DNA of 10,408 bases. Source: Deltaproteobacteria bacterium (lineage in GTDB: Bacteria; Campylobacterota_A; Desulfurellia; JAGGSF01). Shown here one piece after another: positions 7,064 to 10,408 of the stretch. How positions within the stretch are numbered: the stretch's first letter is position 1; every line of letters begins with the position of its first letter. The stretch is from NCBI GenBank assembly GCA_021159235.1, contig JAGGSF010000013.1:1-10408 (forward strand), written 5' to 3'. The translations under genes were made by a program, and so were the position numbers. Below the pieces are notes generated by a model. The model did not search any database and was not told where the DNA came from. It saw only the letters and a program-made list of their open reading frames with translations.

Positions 7064-7875
7064 CAACGGTAGTTGAAAATACATCGGCATCGAAGCCAGG
7101 ATTTAGAGCGGAGCATGGTTTGAGCGTTCTTGTTGAAACAGAAAAAGAAAAGTTCTTTTTTGATACGGGCCAGAGCGATGTCTTTATACACAATGCAAGG
7201 CTGTTGAATATTGATTTGACGAAGATAAAAAAGGTAGTTCTGAGTCATGGGCACTATGACCACGGTGGAGGATTGAAGTATCTCTTAGATTACACAAAAC
7301 CTGTGGTTTACGCTCATCCGGAGGTCTTCAGAGAGAGGTATTCCAAACTGAGTGATACAGGTAAACTGAGGTATATTGGTATAGAAAAACGAGAATTTTA
7401 TGAAGAGAAGGGAGTAAAGTTTGTATTAGATGATAAACCGATGGAAGTAAGTAAAAATGTCTATACCACGGGTTTTGAGGAGATGGTAACGGATTTTGAA
7501 GAAGTGGATAAAAACTTTGTTTATAACAAGAATGGAGTTTATGAGAAAGATGATGTGCCAGATGATATGTCTTTAATACTTGATACAAAAAGGGGGCTTT
7601 TTATTGTATTTGGTTGTGCTCACAGAGGGATTATAAATATCATAAAACAGGCAGAGAAGACATTTAATAAAAGGGTGTTTGGCTTCATCGGCGGGACACA
7701 TCTGGGTCCAGCCAGTGATTATCAAAGGAAGATGGTAATTGAGGAGTTGAAAAAGATGGATTTAGAGATTATAGGACCGTCTCATTGCACGGGATTGAAG
7801 ATGACGGCAGAACTTTATTGTATATTTAAAGATAAAGTGATATTCAACAATGTAGGGACGGTTTTAGAGGTCTGA
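7051..7875 (+). CDS. Metallo-beta-lactamase-fold hydrolase, COG1237 type
   Basis: A 274-residue metal-dependent hydrolase of the metallo-beta-lactamase fold. The metal site is clear: SHGHYDHGGG (H66, H68, D70, H71), H191 in FGCAHRGIINI, and likely further ligands in GGTHLGP (H217) and GPSHCTG (H245). The stretch FFDTGQSDVFIHNARLLNIDL (36-56) and the C-terminal SHCTG are typical of the group often labelled 7,8-dihydropterin-6-yl-methyl-4-(ribofuranosyl)aminobenzene 5'-phosphate synthase; that label comes from methanogen work and should not be taken as the function here. It has no signal peptide, so it is cytoplasmic. The gene is wedged between hisA (13-base overlap) and hisF (no gap), so it is made together with histidine enzymes. 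The substrate is unknown. Confidence 0.92.
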   Translation: MFRITTVVENTSASKPGFRAEHGLSVLVETEKEKFFFDTGQSDVFIHNARLLNIDLTKIKKVVLSHGHYDHGGGLKYLLDYTKPVVYAHPEVFRERYSKLSDTGKLRYIGIEKREFYEEKGVKFVLDDKPMEVSKNVYTTGFEEMVTDFEEVDKNFVYNKNGVYEKDDVPDDMSLILDTKRGLFIVFGCAHRGIINIIKQAEKTFNKRVFGFIGGTHLGPASDYQRKMVIEELKKMDLEIIGPSHCTGLKMTAELYCIFKDKVIFNNVGTVLEV

Positions 7876-8631
7876 ATGCTGGCAAAGAGAATTATTCCCT
7901 GTCTGGATGTAAAGGAGGGGAGAGTAGTAAAAGGTATAAACTTTGTAAATTTAAAAGATGCGGGAGATCCAGTAGAGAGTGCCTTAGTTTACGATAAAGA
8001 AGGGGCAGATGAACTGGTGTTTTTAGATATCACCGCTTCTCATGAGAAAAGGGATATTATGATAGATGTAGTGGAAAGAACGGTGCAAAATGTATTTTTA
8101 CCTGTTACCGTTGGGGGAGGTATAAGAACACTGGAGGACATCAGAAACCTTCTTTCAGCTGGTGCAGACAAGGTATCCATCAACACTCAGGCGGTAAAAG
8201 AACCAGAAATAATTGAAGAAGCATCCCGAGCATTCGGCAGCCAGTGTATTGCAGTAGCCATAGACGCAAAGAAAAAAGATGAGGGGTGGGAAGTTTATAT
8301 TCATGGTGGAAGAACAGCTACGGGATTGGATGTTATTCAGTGGGCAAGATTTGTAGAGAAAAAAGGAGCAGGAGAGATCTTACTTACAAGCATGGATAGG
8401 GATGGAACAAAAGCAGGTTATGATATTCCACTGATAGAAGCGGTTGCAAAATCCGTTAATATACCCGTTATTGCTTCTGGCGGCGCAGGAAAACCAGAAC
8501 ATATGCTGGATGCATTTAGAGCAGGTGCTGATGCCGCATTAGCTGCTTCTATCTTCCATTACGGTGAATATTCAATAAGAGAGGTAAAAGAGTTTTTGTC
8601 AAAGAATGGTATATGTGTGAGGTTGATATGA
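7876..8631 (+). CDS. hisF: Imidazole glycerol phosphate synthase, cyclase subunit
   Basis: A 251-residue (beta-alpha)8-barrel cyclase. It uses ammonia from HisH to turn PRFAR into imidazole glycerol phosphate and AICAR. The N-terminus [19 protein letters not shown] contains R5, catalytic D11 and K19. The second catalytic acid is D130 in AVAIDAKK. Other barrel signatures are LVFLDITAS (47-55), [12 protein letters not shown] (78-89), [10 protein letters not shown] (143-152), [15 protein letters not shown] (169-183) and VIASGGAG (198-205). The length is exactly typical. The ATG directly abuts the stop of the metallo-hydrolase gene, with GAGG at 7867-7870 serving as ribosome site. The end overlaps hisIE as ATGA. 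Confidence 0.98.
   Translation: MLAKRIIPCLDVKEGRVVKGINFVNLKDAGDPVESALVYDKEGADELVFLDITASHEKRDIMIDVVERTVQNVFLPVTVGGGIRTLEDIRNLLSAGADKVSINTQAVKEPEIIEEASRAFGSQCIAVAIDAKKKDEGWEVYIHGGRTATGLDVIQWARFVEKKGAGEILLTSMDRDGTKAGYDIPLIEAVAKSVNIPVIASGGAGKPEHMLDAFRAGADAALAASIFHYGEYSIREVKEFLSKNGICVRLI
8619..8622 (+). promoter_or_regulatory. Ribosome site that decides the hisIE start
   Basis: GAGG (within GTGAGG, 8617-8622) lies 5 bases before the ATG at 8628. It favours that codon over the in-frame ATG at 8613, which has no comparable site upstream. Confidence 0.65.
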
Positions 8632-9332
8632 AACTTGTAGAAATTTTAAATTTTGATGAAAAAGGACTTATTCCCGTAATTGTGCAGGATTTCTACAATG
8701 ATGAGGTTTTGATGCTGGCTTATGCAAATAAAGAAGCAGTGGAAAATATCTTAAAGGATGAATCGGGTTGGTATTTCTCACGGGAGAGAAAAAGACTGTG
8801 GAAGAAGGGTGAAGAATCGGGACACACCCAGAAGGTAAAGGAGATATATTTTGACTGTGACGCAGATGCACTTTTGATAAAAGTGGAACAGAAGGGAGCG
8901 GCGTGTCATACCAATCATAGGAGTTGTTTTTACAGAAGGTATTTCAGGGGAAAGGTGATAGAAACAGAACCTCCTTTGCCTGAAGAATTTGAAGAGATTT
9001 TATATAAAGTGGGCCTGGATGAAAGAAAGGTAATAGATGAAGTGTATAAGATTATCACAGAAAGAAAAGAAACCATGCCGGAGGATTCTTATGTCGCTTC
9101 CCTGTTTAATGAGGGATTGGACAGGATACTGAAGAAAATAAGTGAAGAAGTTGCAGAGGTGATTTTAGCGGCTAAGGATGAAAAGAAGAGTCACATCATA
9201 TATGAAGTAACGGACCTGGTTTTTCATCTTCTGGTCTGCTTAGCTTATTTTGATATACCGCCGTCAACTATAAGAGATGAGTTAAAACGCAGATTTAAGA
9301 TATCCGGAATATTTGAAAAAGAAAGTAGATGA
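8628..9332 (+). CDS. hisIE: Bifunctional phosphoribosyl-AMP cyclohydrolase / phosphoribosyl-ATP pyrophosphatase
   Basis: A 234-residue fusion that performs steps two and three of histidine synthesis. HisE removes pyrophosphate from phosphoribosyl-ATP, and HisI opens the adenine ring of phosphoribosyl-AMP. The HisI part (about 1-110) has [18 protein letters not shown] (15-32), SGHTQ (64-68), metal ligands D76, D78 and D80 with C77 in FDCDADALL, and C93 and C100 in [12 protein letters not shown]. The HisE part (about 134-230) has [17 protein letters not shown] (154-170), the acidic metal-binding helix [15 protein letters not shown] (E173, E174, E177) and D196 in [11 protein letters not shown]. 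Both active sites look complete. The start at 8628 gives an ATGA overlap with hisF and removes five unlikely residues that an ATG at 8613 would add. The next gene also overlaps as ATGA. Confidence 0.96.
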   Translation: MKLVEILNFDEKGLIPVIVQDFYNDEVLMLAYANKEAVENILKDESGWYFSRERKRLWKKGEESGHTQKVKEIYFDCDADALLIKVEQKGAACHTNHRSCFYRRYFRGKVIETEPPLPEEFEEILYKVGLDERKVIDEVYKIITERKETMPEDSYVASLFNEGLDRILKKISEEVAEVILAAKDEKKSHIIYEVTDLVFHLLVCLAYFDIPPSTIRDELKRRFKISGIFEKESR

Positions 9333-10408
9333 AGATCTGCTTCATCCTGGATGAAACATGGGACAGTGCATTAACAGATTTTGGTTTAAAATCAGCAAAG
9401 GTTCTATCTAAGAAATATGATGTTATAGTAGGAGCAATAAAACGCAGTTTTGCCTTCAAAGAAGCCCGGGAAAAAAATCTGGAAACATTTGACATTCTTC
9501 CCCTGAGAGGAAATGTATTTTCTTCCTTAAAGGGTTTTTTATTTTTAAAAGGTAAACTCTCTTCTATTAGACCCGATGTTGTAGTTAGCATAAGGGGAGA
9601 AGCATTTCTCTTCTCTTATATTTTGAGAAAAAAACTGGGTTTCCATCCTATAAGAATCTACGGAGAAGATAAAAACTGGCATTTTTCCTTACACAATCTC
9701 ATATACCGGGACTGCTCACTCATTTTTACCTCTTATAAATTATGGAAAAGAAGTCCATTTAAGAACAGAGAAGTAACCATTATAAGGGGAATGGTGGAAA
9801 ATGGATTTGGTTTTAAAAAAGAGGGTATGGTTTTGAGAAAGAAGATGGATATAGAGGATGAAGTGGTGTTTGGAGCAGTAGGAAGATGGGATAAGGTGAA
9901 GGGTTATCCCATACTCATAGATGCCTTCTACAGACTGAATAAAGAACTTCCAGAAACAAGGCTGTTTATTGTAGGTGAGAAAAAGGGGGGAAATGTAGAG
10001 GGAATAATGGAAAAAATACATAGGTATGGATTAAAGAATAAGATCTTTTTGGATTTTGAAAGAAAAAGGGATATTTCTGTATTTATGTCTGCTGTAGATG
10101 TGGGTGTGATTTCATCTACTTCTTCCGAGGTTATTGCAAGGGTGCCTCTGGAGTTTATGGCGGTTGGGAAACCAATAGTTACGACGAATGTTGGCGTTTT
10201 ACCGGAGATTGTTAAAAACTCCTTTGGTTTAATTGCAAAACCTGATGCGGAGAGCCTTTATCAAAAGATGAAGGAAATAACAAGAATGGACTTGAAGCAG
10301 ATGGGAAAGAATGCAAGAAAAGAGATAGAACAAAATTATTCACCTTCCGTTTTCCTCTCTCACTGGGAAAAGAATATACCTTCGGGATTGCCTCAAAATT
10401 TTACGGAT
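9329..10408 (+). CDS. Glycosyltransferase, GT-B fold, family-4-like, 3' end missing
   Basis: An open frame of 360 codons that runs off the right edge with no stop reached. It begins [20 protein letters not shown], a GT-B-type opening that usually contacts the acceptor. The C-terminal donor domain has [20 protein letters not shown] (181-200), TRLFIVGE (210-217), and an E-x7-E motif with E267 and E275 inside [20 protein letters not shown] (265-284). GVLPEIV (289-295) and the [11 protein letters not shown] region (328-338) are also typical of GT4 retaining enzymes. No signal peptide is visible; such enzymes act at the cytoplasmic face of the membrane in lipopolysaccharide, capsule or exopolysaccharide assembly. 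The start ATG overlaps the hisIE stop (ATGA), so it belongs to the same message. Sugar donor and acceptor cannot be told. Only the last part of the protein is likely missing. Confidence 0.9.
   Translation, partial: MKICFILDETWDSALTDFGLKSAKVLSKKYDVIVGAIKRSFAFKEAREKNLETFDILPLRGNVFSSLKGFLFLKGKLSSIRPDVVVSIRGEAFLFSYILRKKLGFHPIRIYGEDKNWHFSLHNLIYRDCSLIFTSYKLWKRSPFKNREVTIIRGMVENGFGFKKEGMVLRKKMDIEDEVVFGAVGRWDKVKGYPILIDAFYRLNKELPETRLFIVGEKKGGNVEGIMEKIHRYGLKNKIFLDFERKRDISVFMSAVDVGVISSTSSEVIARVPLEFMAVGKPIVTTNVGVLPEIVKNSFGLIAKPDAESLYQKMKEITRMDLKQMGKNARKEIEQNYSPSVFLSHWEKNIPSGLPQNFTD

Noticed and set aside
7051-7875. An antibiotic-resistance beta-lactamase
   Set aside because: It has the metallo-beta-lactamase fold but no signal peptide, belongs by motif to the COG1237 group, and sits in a biosynthetic operon.
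8613-8627. An earlier hisIE start at ATG 8613
   Set aside because: It would add M-C-E-V-D before the normal family N-terminus and lacks a ribosome site, whereas ATG 8628 has GAGG at good spacing and an ATGA overlap.
6347-8631. hisA and hisF as a recent tandem duplication
   Set aside because: They share the ancient barrel fold and phosphate loops, but each has its own family-specific N-terminus and catalytic context, so the relation is old and general to all bacteria.
9740-10021. Minus-strand frame inside the glycosyltransferase region
   Set aside because: The plus strand carries an uninterrupted 360-codon glycosyltransferase with an E-x7-E motif; the minus-strand product is low-complexity aromatic/Ser-rich.

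Overview
This is an AT-rich, very gene-dense bacterial window. It holds two back-to-back transcription units that diverge from a 90-base intergenic region (4388-4477). Genes within each unit overlap or nearly touch, with ATGA, GTGA or TGATG junctions at most boundaries. Arginine is written mostly AGA/AGG and isoleucine often ATA, as in many low-GC anaerobes and thermophiles. A glutamate racemase implies peptidoglycan. The GspE/GspF pair implies a type II secretion or type IV pilus-like machine, most often found in diderms. The exact lineage cannot be read from the sequence; a deep-branching or uncultured bacterial phylum is a guess.

Left unit (minus strand, 4387 down to 1): a GspE/PilB assembly ATPase, a GspF/PilC platform protein, an ExeA-like AAA+ ATPase with one C-terminal membrane helix, a short response regulator (receiver plus Fis-type helix-turn-helix, no sigma-54 AAA+ module), and the first 22 codons of a hydrophobic protein cut by the window edge. 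No pilin, secretin or prepilin peptidase is present. The ExeA-like protein and the regulator resemble parts known from exopolysaccharide/PEP-CTERM loci as well as from type II secretion.

Right unit (plus strand, 4478 to the end): a MoaB/MogA-like protein, glutamate racemase (murI), hisH, hisA, a COG1237-type metallo-beta-lactamase-fold protein, hisF, a fused hisIE, and a family-4-like glycosyltransferase that runs off the right edge. HisIE carries out the second and third steps of histidine synthesis (PRA-PH and PRA-CH), HisA the ProFAR isomerisation, and HisH-HisF the glutamine-dependent step that makes imidazole glycerol phosphate and AICAR. Genes for the first step (hisG) and for the later steps (hisB, hisC, hisD, phosphatase) are not here.

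The points most worth a second look are the metallo-hydrolase inserted between hisA and hisF, the compact secretion/regulator cassette on the left, and the interlocked divergent promoters, which predict a leaderless gspE message. I saw no tRNA, rRNA, CRISPR, insertion sequence or clear intrinsic terminator. The only non-coding stretch of any size is the 90-base divergent region.
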